Source of the DNA: Hyalangium ruber
GTDB taxonomy: Bacteria > Myxococcota > Myxococcia > Myxococcales > Myxococcaceae
NCBI RefSeq assembly: GCF_034259325.1
Contig: NZ_JAXIVS010000010.1
Coordinates: forward strand, 1-64,000
Direction: 5' to 3'
DNA length: 64,000 nt
The notes beneath the pieces are model-generated. The model was not told the origin of the DNA. It saw nothing but the letters and a program-made list of their open reading frames with translations, and did no database searches. Positions 27,357-36,222 of the stretch are shown here, piece after piece (position 1 is the stretch's first letter; every line of letters begins with the position of its first letter). Position numbers and translations under genes: made by a program.

Positions 27357-27783
27357 ACCGAAGCTCGCCGAGTTCCAGGAGTTGATCCGCGCCTCGGGGC
27401 TGCGCAGCACCGCGCCCCGAGTGGCGGTGCTGCGGGAGCTGGAGGCAGCCACCTCCCCGCTGAGCCACGCGGACCTGGTGGATGCGCTGGGGGACGAGGG
27501 CTACGACCGCGTCACCCTGTACCGCAACCTCACGGACCTGACCGAGGCGGGGCTGGTGGTGCGCGCGGACCTGGGCGACCACGTGTGGCGCTTCGAGTTG
27601 CGGCGCGCTGGCGGCAAGAACCACACCGGCATCCACCCTCACTTCACCTGCACGGACTGCGGCACGGTGACGTGCCTGCCCGAGCAGTCGGTCCGCATCA
27701 CCCCGGCCAAGGGTGCTCCCAAGGCGGTGATGGCGCGCGCGGTGGAGGTCCACCTGCGCGGCCTGTGCGATCGCTGTGACTGA
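27331..27783 (+). CDS. Fur-family metal- or peroxide-responsive repressor
   Basis: 150 aa. The N-terminal winged helix (about 12-90) contains GLRSTAPRVAVLRELE and YDRVTLYRNLTDLTEAGLV, the DNA-recognition part of Fur proteins. The C-terminal dimerisation domain has HPHFTCTDCGTVTCL and a final CDRCD, two CxxC pairs for structural zinc. Which member (Fur, Zur or PerR) is not clear. The HPHFxCxxCG pattern with two CxxC pairs is compatible with Zur or PerR. It lies 23 bases after glnA and may be cotranscribed. Start is 27331, or possibly the ATG five codons later. Both lie in the hairpin described separately. Confidence 0.88.
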   Translation: MGSKKMLPPPKLAEFQELIRASGLRSTAPRVAVLRELEAATSPLSHADLVDALGDEGYDRVTLYRNLTDLTEAGLVVRADLGDHVWRFELRRAGGKNHTGIHPHFTCTDCGTVTCLPEQSVRITPAKGAPKAVMARAVEVHLRGLCDRCD

Positions 27784-27871
27784 AGCACGCTGGGGCCCCG
27801 TGGGGCCGCCGGGTGTCCACCATTGACGGGCGGGAGTTGAGCGCGGGCCCCCTTTCTGGGAGCGTGCGGCC

Positions 27872-29269
27872 ATGCGGCGCTCTCGCCTCGGATGGGCAGG
27901 ACTCATCTCCCTGCTCCTGCACGCGGCGCTCCTGGGTCTGCTCTGGGAGCGAGCTCCCGTGCGCCGTGAGAGCGCCCCGCCCGAGGAGCCGCCGCCGCTC
28001 GTGGTGGAGATCCTCACCCCTCCCGCCGAGCCCCCGGCCCCCCCGCCACCGCTCGCGAAGCCACTACCCCCGAGCCCGAAGGCACGGCCCGAGCGGCCCA
28101 AGCCTCCGCCTCCCGCGCCGCGCCCCGAGCCGCTCCCTCCCGAGCCAGTCCGCGCGCCCGAGCCGAGCGCGCCAGAGCCGCCAGCCAGCCCTCTGACCGA
28201 GCCGGCCGAGCCGAGCGAACCAGAGCCACCTGCCGCCGAAGCCTTGCCCGAGCCGGCCGAGCCCCCAGCCGTGCCCGAGGAGGCGCCTCCCGCGAGCGCC
28301 GCGCCAGAGCCGCCCGCCGCAGCCGAACCGCCGCCCGCGCTGGCCACCGCGCCGCCTCCCGACGCGCCGCTGGAGCCCAAGGCCCAGCGCCCCTCGCTCC
28401 TGCCGTCCTCGCCCGATGAAGGCTGGAGCCTGCCCGCCCCCGAGGCGCCGCGCGGCCGCACGCTCTACCCGGACGACCCCAGCCTGTCTCCCGAGGCCTT
28501 GAAAGCGGAGGAGCAAGCCCGGGTGAGCGCGCGGGTGCAGACGTGGGCCGAGGACGACCTGGCGAAGCTGCGGGTGGAGAACGGCCTGGTACACCCCTAC
28601 TTCAGCGAGATCCGCACCTCGCTGGAGAAGCAGCTGGAGAACGCCCCCCTCTTCGAGGCGCAGAAGACCATGAAGGACTTCGCCCAGCGGATGGCGCGCT
28701 CCTACATGAAGGGGGCTCAGCAATACGGGGCCACCGGCACCACGGGCCGTCCCCCCGCGGAACGCGGCGGGCCCACCGCCCGCGAGCGGTTCGAGGCCCT
28801 CTCCCAGGGCAACCCAACCCATGATCGGATGCGTGCCTTCCTCGCGGCGGGCGAGGCCATGCAGGAGCTGGCCGAGAGCGACCCCGACCTCGTCGTCATC
28901 GTCGAGATGCAGCAGGGCCCCGAGGGCCAGCTGCGCTCGGTGAAGGTGGTGGAGCCCAGCGGCAACAAGGCGTTCGACCGCTATGTGCTGGAGGCGGTGC
29001 CTCCGGCGCTCACGAAGCTGGCGCCTCCCCCCTCGCAGGCCATGGGCGTGCGCCCCGAGGGCATCCGCACGCTCTGGGCGGTGGAGGGCCGCGTCGTCTA
29101 CCTCAAGCGCCTCTCGGAGATGAAGGGCGAGGACGCCTGGTACGTCGCCAGCGCCGCGAGCCTGGGCGTGCTCTCCGGACGCTTCGAGGAGACGACGGGC
29201 GACATCTACGTCATCGACATCCGCAACCCGAAGTTCGTCGTCCGTCCCCGTCTGCTGCGCGTCTGGTGA
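27872..29269 (+). CDS. TonB-like energy transducer with long Pro/Glu spacer
   Basis: 465 aa. A short cytoplasmic start and one membrane helix (LISLLLHAALLGLLW, about 10-26) are followed by a very Pro/Glu/Ala-rich periplasm-spanning region (about 34-170). A charged helical part (about 205-300) comes next. The C-terminal domain (about 330-400) has VEMQQGPEGQLRSVKVVEPSGNKAFDRYVLEAV, the pattern of the TonB C-terminal domain. Residues about 405-465 extend past the usual TonB end. It should couple inner-membrane energy to outer-membrane uptake or to a secretion machine, but no ExbB/ExbD or receptor is nearby. Confidence 0.82.
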   Translation: MRRSRLGWAGLISLLLHAALLGLLWERAPVRRESAPPEEPPPLVVEILTPPAEPPAPPPPLAKPLPPSPKARPERPKPPPPAPRPEPLPPEPVRAPEPSAPEPPASPLTEPAEPSEPEPPAAEALPEPAEPPAVPEEAPPASAAPEPPAAAEPPPALATAPPPDAPLEPKAQRPSLLPSSPDEGWSLPAPEAPRGRTLYPDDPSLSPEALKAEEQARVSARVQTWAEDDLAKLRVENGLVHPYFSEIRTSLEKQLENAPLFEAQKTMKDFAQRMARSYMKGAQQYGATGTTGRPPAERGGPTARERFEALSQGNPTHDRMRAFLAAGEAMQELAESDPDLVVIVEMQQGPEGQLRSVKVVEPSGNKAFDRYVLEAVPPALTKLAPPPSQAMGVRPEGIRTLWAVEGRVVYLKRLSEMKGEDAWYVASAASLGVLSGRFEETTGDIYVIDIRNPKFVVRPRLLRVW

Positions 29270-29411
29270 AGGTGCGCGGCTGAACACTCACGCCTGCTCG
29301 CCTGCTCTTCGAACGACAGGTCGTCGAAGTGCGTGAGCTTGGTTGGCACGGGAAGTGAGGCTGCCCACCTTTTCTCCCGAAGTTCAGACATCCACTTCAA
29401 GGGGATAGGGA

Positions 29412-30086
29412 ATGAAGAAGCTCATTGCGGCGCTGGCCATCTGTGCGGGGACCGTGGCTTTCGCGAACGAGACGCCAGACAAGGTCCAGAAGGCCCAGCA
29501 GGAGCAGGCGGAGAAGAAGCGGGATGCCACCCAGGTCTTCACCCAGAAGCCGGGCGATTCCATCAAGGAGTCCAAGCGGGACGCGGAGGAGGGCGTGGAC
29601 GCCACCCGCGTGGGCCCAGCGATCGGCAAGGCGGCCAAGGACGTCACCGGCGTGCAGACCGAGAGCGAAGGCACCTTCAAGGTCGGCCAGGCCTTCAACA
29701 TGCGGGGTACGCTGAAGGACACCACCATGGAGGGCGTCACCATCGAGCGGCCGGGCCTGCCGGCGGCGGACCTGGACATCCGTGACAAGACGGCGGTGTG
29801 GCTGGATGGCAAGAAGGTGAAGGTGAACGCCATCCCCGAGGGCGCGCAGGTGCGCGCGAAGTTCCAGCTCGAGGGCCAGGACATCGTCGCCGTGGAGCTG
29901 CGCGCCACCAGCCCCAAGACCAAGGTGCCCGCGGCCAAGCCGGTGGACACTGACGCCACGGGCGGCTCCGGCACGATGATGAAGGACGACCTGAACAAGG
30001 ACGCTCCGGACGCCACCGAGGTGGGCGGTGACACGGTGGACCGTGCCAACGAGAAGCGCGACGACATGAACAAGTCGCTCAAGTAG
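29412..30086 (+). CDS. Secreted hypothetical protein
   Basis: 224 aa with a clear signal peptide (MKKLIAALAICAGTVAFA, cleaved before Asn). The mature protein is highly charged, with many Lys and Asp residues. It has disordered flanks and a compact centre (about 88-175) whose beta pattern (GVTIERPGLPAADLDIRDKTAVWLDG, VRAKFQLEG) resembles small OB-like folds. No family is recognised. A good ribosome site (GGGATAGGG) precedes the ATG and a strong hairpin follows the stop, so it is a single-gene transcript. Confidence 0.7.
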   Translation: MKKLIAALAICAGTVAFANETPDKVQKAQQEQAEKKRDATQVFTQKPGDSIKESKRDAEEGVDATRVGPAIGKAAKDVTGVQTESEGTFKVGQAFNMRGTLKDTTMEGVTIERPGLPAADLDIRDKTAVWLDGKKVKVNAIPEGAQVRAKFQLEGQDIVAVELRATSPKTKVPAAKPVDTDATGGSGTMMKDDLNKDAPDATEVGGDTVDRANEKRDDMNKSLK

Positions 30087-30109
30087 TCCCGCTGGATGCT
30101 TCAGCGGTT

Positions 30110-30150
30110 CGGGCCCGCTTCCCTCGCTGGGGAGCGGGCCCGGTCGTTTC
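30110..30150 (+). terminator. Rho-independent-type terminator
   Basis: Perfect 10-base arms CGGGCCCGCT (30110-30119) and AGCGGGCCCG (30133-30142), then GTCGTTTC, a weak T-rich tail. It ends the transcript of the secreted protein gene. Confidence 0.75.
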
Positions 30151-30268
30151 TGGGAAAACTCCTTCCCTCCCTGGCGCCCGAGGCGCCCTCCCCTGCCCCC
30201 GGATCCAGCCCGGGAGCCCGGTACGCCGCTTGCTTTGGCACTCGCACGCGAGGAGGAAGACCAAGGTG

Positions 30269-31783
30269 ATGCGGAGACTGCTGGGGGCGTGTGCGGTGGT
30301 GGCGGTGGTGGCGACGTGGGCGTGTGGGGACTCCAGTCCGGAGCCCACGCCTCCAGCGGGGAACATCGATGAGCCAGGGCTTCCGGAGGATCCGAACGCG
30401 AAGCCCACGCTCCCGGATTCGGGGACGACGAACCCGCCGAGAGACGGGGGCACGACGCCTCCTCCGGATGGCGGCACGACGCCTCCCCCGGATGGCGGCA
30501 CGACGCCTCCCCCGGATGGCGGCACGGATGGGGGCACGCAGCCGCCTCCGCAGGCGGGCCCGGGCCCCTGGCCCAACGAGGCGGTGATCAACTACTCGCA
30601 GCGCTACAACCTGGGGCGCGTGCGCTCGGTGGGCGTGGATGACGCGTACAACATCTGGCTGCTGGACGGCGAGCGCATCGGCGTGCTGCGGCCGGGCACC
30701 ACCCAGCCGCATTGGGTGAGCAACATCGGCCAGGCGCGCTATGGCTTCGGCGCGGACCAGCTGGCGCTGGGCTCCACCGTCATCTGCGGTGGCAGCGCGG
30801 GCCGGGCCTACGTGGGCTACAGCACCTACGACCTGCAGCCGGATCCGGAGTTCCCCGAGCTGCACCCCAACTACATCGTCGGCCCGGGCGAGTGCTTCGT
30901 GTGGGACAGCAGCAAGCCCGCCGAGTGCTACCCCTACAGCGAGCGGCGCTGGCAGGAGTTCCAGAAGGGGGACATGGACGCGGTGAAGCTGGACGACGCC
31001 AGCGGCTCCATCGTCCTGGAGGAGCACCTGGGGAAGTCGGTGCGCTTCGGCTACAAGGACGTGGGCATCCGCAACAGCAACAACTGGCACTACGACGAGG
31101 ACCGCTCGGTGCTCACCTGCAAGAAGGTGATGCGGGGTGAGTTCCGCGGTGAGGTGTACATCGGCACCAACCACGGCGTGAGCCGCATCCGCGGGCTGGA
31201 GTACAACAGCCACCGCCACCCGGTGTGGGACGTGGATGGCTCGCTGCGCATTGGCTACAACTACGCGGTGGGCATCGCCCAGAACGGCGATCTGCTGATC
31301 GGCAACGAGTGGAAGATCGGCCTCATGACGCCGCCCGCGGCGCTGGTGGACTACGACGACCACGACAAGGTGCCCTACAAGCTGAACACCTACGTGGAGG
31401 CGCTCAACGACCTGCCGACGATGGACAAGTGGCGCGGGTTCGAGCAGACGGTGGACGGGCTGTACTACCTGGGCAGCGCTCAGTACGGCCTGTGGGAGAT
31501 GACGTTGGAGCTCCGCACCGACGGCAAGTACAAGCCGACCTACAAGAAAGTGCCGGGCCCCACCGAGCTGGAGACCATCACCACGCTGGCGGCGACCGAC
31601 GACGGCTCGCTCTTCGTCGGCACCCCCTCGGGGCTCTGGCGCCTGGACGCTCGCAAGGAGCTCACCCGGGTAAGCGAGGTGGGAGGCTCGCGGGTGCGGG
31701 AACTCCTCTATGACCCCACGGTGAAGCCCGGCATGCTCTACGTGCTCACCGATGCGGGCCTCACGGTGATCCGCGGCCACTGA
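30269..31783 (+). CDS. Putative lipoprotein with low-complexity stalk and beta-propeller-like domain
   Basis: 504 aa. The signal region (MRRLLGACAVVAVVATWAC) ends in a non-canonical lipobox, so lipid attachment is likely but unproven. Residues about 25-105 are a Pro/Gly/Thr/Asp stalk with three identical GGTTPPPD repeats. The remainder (about 110-504) has repeated short blades with patterns such as GVDDAYNIWLLDGERIGVL, GIAQNGDLLIGNEWKIGLM and AATDDGSLFVGTPSGLWRLD, like sensor-type propellers. Function is unknown; ligand binding at the surface is plausible. The start was chosen for AGGAGGAAG 14 bases upstream and the signal peptide. A terminator follows. Confidence 0.75.
   Translation: MRRLLGACAVVAVVATWACGDSSPEPTPPAGNIDEPGLPEDPNAKPTLPDSGTTNPPRDGGTTPPPDGGTTPPPDGGTTPPPDGGTDGGTQPPPQAGPGPWPNEAVINYSQRYNLGRVRSVGVDDAYNIWLLDGERIGVLRPGTTQPHWVSNIGQARYGFGADQLALGSTVICGGSAGRAYVGYSTYDLQPDPEFPELHPNYIVGPGECFVWDSSKPAECYPYSERRWQEFQKGDMDAVKLDDASGSIVLEEHLGKSVRFGYKDVGIRNSNNWHYDEDRSVLTCKKVMRGEFRGEVYIGTNHGVSRIRGLEYNSHRHPVWDVDGSLRIGYNYAVGIAQNGDLLIGNEWKIGLMTPPAALVDYDDHDKVPYKLNTYVEALNDLPTMDKWRGFEQTVDGLYYLGSAQYGLWEMTLELRTDGKYKPTYKKVPGPTELETITTLAATDDGSLFVGTPSGLWRLDARKELTRVSEVGGSRVRELLYDPTVKPGMLYVLTDAGLTVIRGH
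30446..30517 (+). repeat. Tandem repeat, three 24-base units
   Basis: Three nearly identical 24-base units encode GGTTPPPD in the stalk of the lipoprotein gene. Copy number could vary by slippage and change stalk length. Confidence 0.8.
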
Positions 31784-31803
31784 GTCGCCCTGAATCCCCG
31801 GTT

Positions 31804-31829
31804 GGGGGGCTGGCAGGCTCCAGCCCCCC
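31804..31829 (+). terminator. Hairpin terminator
   Basis: Perfect 10-base arms GGGGGGCTGG and CCAGCCCCCC around a 6-base loop, 20 bases after the stop of the propeller lipoprotein. The T-run is absent. Confidence 0.65.
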
Positions 31830-31899
31830 ACCTTCAGTCGCGTGGGTCATCTTCCGTACAATGCGGCGCTCAACTCGACCGCCCCGACGGAAGGACCGC

Positions 31900-32817
31900 A
31901 TGCGCCTGAGACTCTCCCGCCGCTTCGCCACTCGCGCCACCGCGAGCACGGCCCACACCTCCTCGGGGAGCCACGGGCTGGCCCTGGCTCGCAACGAGGT
32001 GGTGGCGAGGTATGGAGAGGATCCGCTGCGCTCGGAGGTCGAGCGCCTCCGCTGGCGGGACCACTTCGCCCTCAACGAGTACGTGCTCGACATCCCCGGC
32101 CTGCACCCCGAGCATGACGGGCTGCGCGTGGCCCAGCTGTCGGACATCCATGTGGGGCAGGCGACCTCGGATGTGCGCATCCGCCGCGCGGTGGCGGCGG
32201 TGAACGCCTCGGCGCCGGACCTCATCTTCCTCACCGGTGACTACGTCACCCACAGCCCCAAGCCCCTGCCGCGCGTGCGCGAGGTGCTCTCGGGGCTCGC
32301 CGGCCCCGTCTTCGTGGTGCTGGGCAACCATGACCACTGGGTGAACGCGCCCTACATCCGCGAGGGCTTCGAGCGGCTGGGCTACACGGTGCTGCAGAAC
32401 GAGCACCGGGTGGTGCATGTGCGCGGCGCCCCGGCGACGGTGCTGGGCATCGACGACGGGCGCACGGGCCGGGACGACGTGGAGGCCACCTTCCGGGGCG
32501 CGCCCACCACGGGCACGCGGCTGGTGCTGGCCCACACGCCGCCCACGGTGGAGAAGCTGCCCCCGTACGCGGGCCTGGTGCAGTTCTCCGGGCACACGCA
32601 CGGCGGCCAGTTCGTCGTGCGCGGGCTGACCGAGAAGCTGTTCCGCCGCGCGGGCCAGCCCTACATCCGCGGGCACTACGCGGTGCGGGGCAACCAGCTC
32701 TATGTGAACCAGGGCCTGGGCTTCGGCTTCGGCGGGCCGTACCTGCGCCGGGGCACCGAGCCGGAGGTGGCGTTCTTCACCCTGCGCGCCGCCCCCGCGC
32801 TCCAGCCGGTGGCCTAG
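31900..32817 (+). CDS. Calcineurin-like metallophosphoesterase
   Basis: 305 aa. The two-metal phosphoesterase motifs are all visible: SDIHVG, FLTGDYV, LGNHDHW, LAHTPP and SGHTHGGQ. The arrangement fits the YkuE-like group that acts on phospholipid headgroups such as UDP-diacylglucosamine or other phosphodiesters. A basic N-terminus (MRLRLSRRFATRATAS) could bind membrane. An upstream ATG (31861) would add 13 basic residues. ATG 31900 is preferred because GGAAGGAC precedes it. The gene stands alone and converges with the next kinase. Confidence 0.88.
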   Translation: MRLRLSRRFATRATASTAHTSSGSHGLALARNEVVARYGEDPLRSEVERLRWRDHFALNEYVLDIPGLHPEHDGLRVAQLSDIHVGQATSDVRIRRAVAAVNASAPDLIFLTGDYVTHSPKPLPRVREVLSGLAGPVFVVLGNHDHWVNAPYIREGFERLGYTVLQNEHRVVHVRGAPATVLGIDDGRTGRDDVEATFRGAPTTGTRLVLAHTPPTVEKLPPYAGLVQFSGHTHGGQFVVRGLTEKLFRRAGQPYIRGHYAVRGNQLYVNQGLGFGFGGPYLRRGTEPEVAFFTLRAAPALQPVA

Positions 32818-32826
32818 GTTCCTGAC

Positions 32827-34020
32827 TCACCCTGGGTGGCGGGCGACGTGCTCCTCGGCCCGCCCGCCGTCCTCCTTGGACCTGCGCGAGGCCTCCGCCG
32901 TGCGCGCGTCGCGCGGCAGCAGCACCGTGAAGGTGGTGCCCTCTCCCTCGCGGGAATGCACCACCACGCGCCCGCCGTGCGCCTCGGCGATCTCCTTGAC
33001 GATGTAGAGGCCCAGCCCCAGGCCGCTGCGCTTGCGCTTCCCCGAGGTGGCGGAGCGCCGGAACGGCTCGAACATCGTGGCCAGCACGTGCTCGGGGATG
33101 GCGGGGCCCGGGTTGTGAACCTCCAGGGCCAGCAACTCCTCGCACGGGTAGCTGCGCACGAGCACCGGCACCTCGGCGCCGCCGTGCTCCAGCGCGTTGG
33201 CCACCAGGTTGCTCAGCACCTGCGCCAGCCGCTCGGAGTCCCACACCCCCTCGCCGGCGCCCTGCTCGTCATAGACGATGCACCGGTTGGGGTAGGCCGC
33301 CGACATCTCCTCCACCACCTGCCGGCACACCTCACTGGCCTGCGTGGGCTCCAGGAAGAGGGGGATGCCGCTCGAGAGCCGTGCCCGCGTCAGGTCCAGG
33401 ATGTCGGAGATCATCTTCATCATCCGCGACGCGCTGGATTCGATGCGCTGCTCCATCTCCTGCTGCAGGGGCGTGAGCGTGCCGTAGCGGCTGATGGCGC
33501 GCGCCGACAGGGAGATGGCGCTCAGGGGACTGCGGAGATCATGCCCGAGGATTCCGATGAAGCGCTCGCGGAACTCGGCCTCCTCCTCCATGCGCTCCTC
33601 GCGGGCCCGGGCGCGCTCCAGGGCCTCGCGCGCGCGGCGCTCCTCGAGGCGGGCCTGCGTCACCTCGCGCAGCCACAGGGCGAAGCCCTCGGTCTGACGG
33701 ACCGCGGTGGCCTGCCACCACGACTCGACGCCGTAGCGCCGGAAGTACAGCTCGGTGGTGTAGGGCTCGCCGGTGTCCTCGACGCGAGCGCAGGCAGGGA
33801 CTTCCAGCAGCTCGGCTACGGCTTGGGCCCAGCGTGTCACCTCGCCGCCCGGCTCTCGGGCACGCAGACACGCCTCGGCGGCGGCGTTCCAGGACACGCA
33901 GCGCAGGCCGAGCGGATGGCGCGCCATATCGCGTGTCGTCTCGAAGAACAGACAAGGCGTAGAGCTCTCGGCATGAGAGGTCCCCACCCGGGTCAGCCCA
34001 GGAACAGAAGATAGCTGCAT
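32827..34020 (-). CDS. Sensor histidine kinase with short PAS-like input
   Basis: 397 aa, cytoplasmic. Residues about 30-125 look like a divergent PAS domain (LRCVSWNAAAEACLRA, ESWWQATAVRQTEGFALWLREV). A coiled coil leads into HisKA with His160 in ILGHDLRSPLS. The HATPase domain has VANALEHGG, EVHNPGPAIP and GLGLGLYIVKEIAE. The last 20 residues are disordered. It closely resembles the kinase domains of the other kinases in the window (2316, 6238, 40310), a family expanded in myxobacteria. The start codon is not certain. Confidence 0.88.
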   Translation of the reverse strand: MQLSSVPGLTRVGTSHAESSTPCLFFETTRDMARHPLGLRCVSWNAAAEACLRAREPGGEVTRWAQAVAELLEVPACARVEDTGEPYTTELYFRRYGVESWWQATAVRQTEGFALWLREVTQARLEERRAREALERARAREERMEEEAEFRERFIGILGHDLRSPLSAISLSARAISRYGTLTPLQQEMEQRIESSASRMMKMISDILDLTRARLSSGIPLFLEPTQASEVCRQVVEEMSAAYPNRCIVYDEQGAGEGVWDSERLAQVLSNLVANALEHGGAEVPVLVRSYPCEELLALEVHNPGPAIPEHVLATMFEPFRRSATSGKRKRSGLGLGLYIVKEIAEAHGGRVVVHSREGEGTTFTVLLPRDARTAEASRRSKEDGGRAEEHVARHPG

Positions 34021-34406
34021 GCAACAACCCCCCGGCGCACCGTATTCGGGCTAGGAGGTCGGACACAGGAGGGAACGGGGCGCGATGCCCGAATCCTCCC
34101 ACGTTCCCCACCGGTTGTAACCCCTCCTCGGCCCAAAGGGAGGGTAGGTCCGCCTGCAGTGAACACTGCCCCCAGACCTGGGCCGGATTGACTCCGGCCT
34201 ATCATGTGCTCTCGGAAGCACTTCGATCTGAAAGAGTTCCTATGCGGCCGCTTGATGTATTGCTCGGCCCGCTCGGGCAGGCGTTTTCTCGGCCTTGGGC
34301 TGCGGCATTTTGCGGCTGACCGTAGCAACTCCTACAACCCATGCCCTCGTTGCTAGAAACGTGACTGAGTGGACCCCTCGGCAGTGAGACTGAGGGCGTG
34401 ACATGC
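34021..34406. other. Intergenic stretch, no gene seen
   Basis: About 390 bases between two leftward genes. No frame here looks coding. At 34083-34106, on the minus strand, a sequence related to the left arm of the inverted repeat at 18520 is found (about 17 of 24 bases match by eye). The rest shows nothing I can name. It should contain the promoter of the downstream kinase gene. Confidence 0.4.
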
Positions 34407-36209
34407 TCACGGCCAGTACCGGACAGCGAGAGCGCTCCACTCGCGCGGCAGTCGGGCCTGCCCGGGCTTTGAGCCGTCAATCTTGATGGTGAGCCCCGTC
34501 ACATCCCCCAGCACGAAGCAGATGGGAACACGACGGCCATCCGGCAGAAGCGCCTGGGTGTAGCGGCCCAGGACCGCCTCCTGCCCTTGCTTGGTGAGTC
34601 CCTCCGTCCAGAGTTGCCCGTAGAGGAGGGTTCCGTCGGGCAGGGGGCCCGTCCAGCCGTAGCGCACCACCCGGCTGACGATTTTCCCCTCTTGGAAGAC
34701 GCCCTCCTGCTGGTTGGTGCCGGGCTGGTTGATGTCGATGATGACGCGGTAGCCGTCCCCCCCGAAGAGGCCCATCTCCTCCATGCTCTGGACCGCCTGC
34801 TGAGGGCAGTCCACTGGCAGGAGCCGGACCTGGGCCGCTGTGCAGCTGACGCCGAAGGTGGTGCATAGCCAGGCAGCAACGACCCTCATGGGCCGGGAGT
34901 TGCGGAGGTTGGACACGAGTGAGATTCCTTTCTCAGGTGCGGCGGGGGAAGTCGTAGCGGGAGAGAGCCACAACCACCAAGCAGCGAAGAGGGCGAGGCC
35001 TAGCAGGAAGGGGCTCGCCCCGAGGGCGATTCTCCGCCGCCACTTCTTCCGGTGGGCTGCCTTCTCCTCGGCGGCGGCTACCTCCGCCTCCAACTCCTGA
35101 ATGGCGGCCGAGAACTGCTCCAGGGCCTGCTCGTGGGAGAGCTCCTGCTCCTTTCGCCTCTGGGCCTCCTGCGCCCTGCGTTCCGACTCCTGCTGGTGCA
35201 GGCGGCGCTCCTCCACCTCCTCTTGGGTGATGGGGGCCGGGCTCTCGGCATGAAGGCCCAACGGCACCTTCCATTCCTTCTTGGAGCGCTCCTTGGCTGC
35301 GGCCCACAGCGCCTGGAGCAGGGCCTGGGCGCTCTCGTAGCGAGCCTCCGGCAACTTCTCAAGCAGCCTCAGTGTGATGCGGCTGAGCGATTCGGGAACC
35401 TCCGGGTTGAGGCGGTGGGGCGCGCGGGGGACGACGGTTTGAATGGCCGTGAGCAACTCGTCGTGAGTCATCCGTGCATCGAAGGGCCAGAACTCCGTCA
35501 GCGCCTCATAGAAGAAGACGCCGAGTTGGTAGAGGTCCCCGGCCGCAGTCGCGTCGAACCGCGCCCCTTGTCTCCATGAGCCCTCGCGAATGAATGCAAT
35601 GCACTCGGGCGGTAGGGCATGGGGTGTGCCCGGGGCCAGTCCCACGGTGAGGGTGGAGCCGCCCGGCAACCACGCGCTGCCCATGTCCACGAGCACCGGC
35701 CTGTTGTCCGTGGGGTTGACGATGACGTGCTCGCTCTTGAAGTCCCGGATGAGGATGCCGCGGCTGTGCAGCCTGACCACCACCCGCACCACCTCGATGA
35801 AGATGTCCACGAGCTGGACAGCAGTGGGCCGGATGCGCTCACGCCAGTCGTGGAAGGGCTCACCCGGCACGAAGTCGGTGACGAGATAGAGATAGCCCCT
35901 GGTGGGGTGCGGCCACCTGTCCATGGCGCGCAGGTGCGGCAGGCCCGGGTGGCTGGCGTTGGCCATGAGGATGGCTCCCTCATGACGCATACGCCCATCC
36001 ACCTGCCGCTCCTCGAGGGCCTTCTCAGGAGTCTCCTGGGGAAGCTCGGGCGCCGGCCGCACCGCCATTTTCAGCGTGAAGAAGTCCCCGTCGCGCTCGG
36101 CCTTGAAGGCGCGGCCGAAGCCACCGCTGCCCAGCGACTCGACAATCCGCCAGGGGCCCACCATGTGCCCGACCTTGAGGTGGTCGGGGTGAAAGGCGTC
36201 CATCGTCAT
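34407..36209 (-). CDS. Membrane-anchored Ser/Thr protein kinase, DUF2381-linked
   Basis: 600 aa. The kinase domain (about 18-300) has a Gly loop GSGGFGRAF, Lys47 in FFTLKMAV, a catalytic loop IRDFKSEHVIVN where the usual HRD and Asn are Ile-Arg-Asp and His, and VDMG in place of DFG. Asp and Lys of the catalytic loop remain, so activity is possible but altered. A coiled coil (about 335-390) precedes a single membrane helix (about 395-416). The C-terminal 180 residues, after a second hydrophobic stretch (VVAAWLCTTFGVSC), form an unknown extracytoplasmic domain. Its ribosome site AGGAGG overlaps the stop of the upstream DUF2381 gene, showing translational coupling. Confidence 0.88.
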   Translation of the reverse strand: MTMDAFHPDHLKVGHMVGPWRIVESLGSGGFGRAFKAERDGDFFTLKMAVRPAPELPQETPEKALEERQVDGRMRHEGAILMANASHPGLPHLRAMDRWPHPTRGYLYLVTDFVPGEPFHDWRERIRPTAVQLVDIFIEVVRVVVRLHSRGILIRDFKSEHVIVNPTDNRPVLVDMGSAWLPGGSTLTVGLAPGTPHALPPECIAFIREGSWRQGARFDATAAGDLYQLGVFFYEALTEFWPFDARMTHDELLTAIQTVVPRAPHRLNPEVPESLSRITLRLLEKLPEARYESAQALLQALWAAAKERSKKEWKVPLGLHAESPAPITQEEVEERRLHQQESERRAQEAQRRKEQELSHEQALEQFSAAIQELEAEVAAAEEKAAHRKKWRRRIALGASPFLLGLALFAAWWLWLSPATTSPAAPEKGISLVSNLRNSRPMRVVAAWLCTTFGVSCTAAQVRLLPVDCPQQAVQSMEEMGLFGGDGYRVIIDINQPGTNQQEGVFQEGKIVSRVVRYGWTGPLPDGTLLYGQLWTEGLTKQGQEAVLGRYTQALLPDGRRVPICFVLGDVTGLTIKIDGSKPGQARLPREWSALAVRYWP

Positions 36210-36222
36210 GGGCGGGGGCCTC

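Noticed and set aside
29344-29358. Sigma-54-like sequence TGGCACGGGAAGTGA upstream of the secreted protein
   Set aside because: The -24 half is good, but the invariant GC of the -12 half is GA at the correct spacing, so it would not be a standard site.
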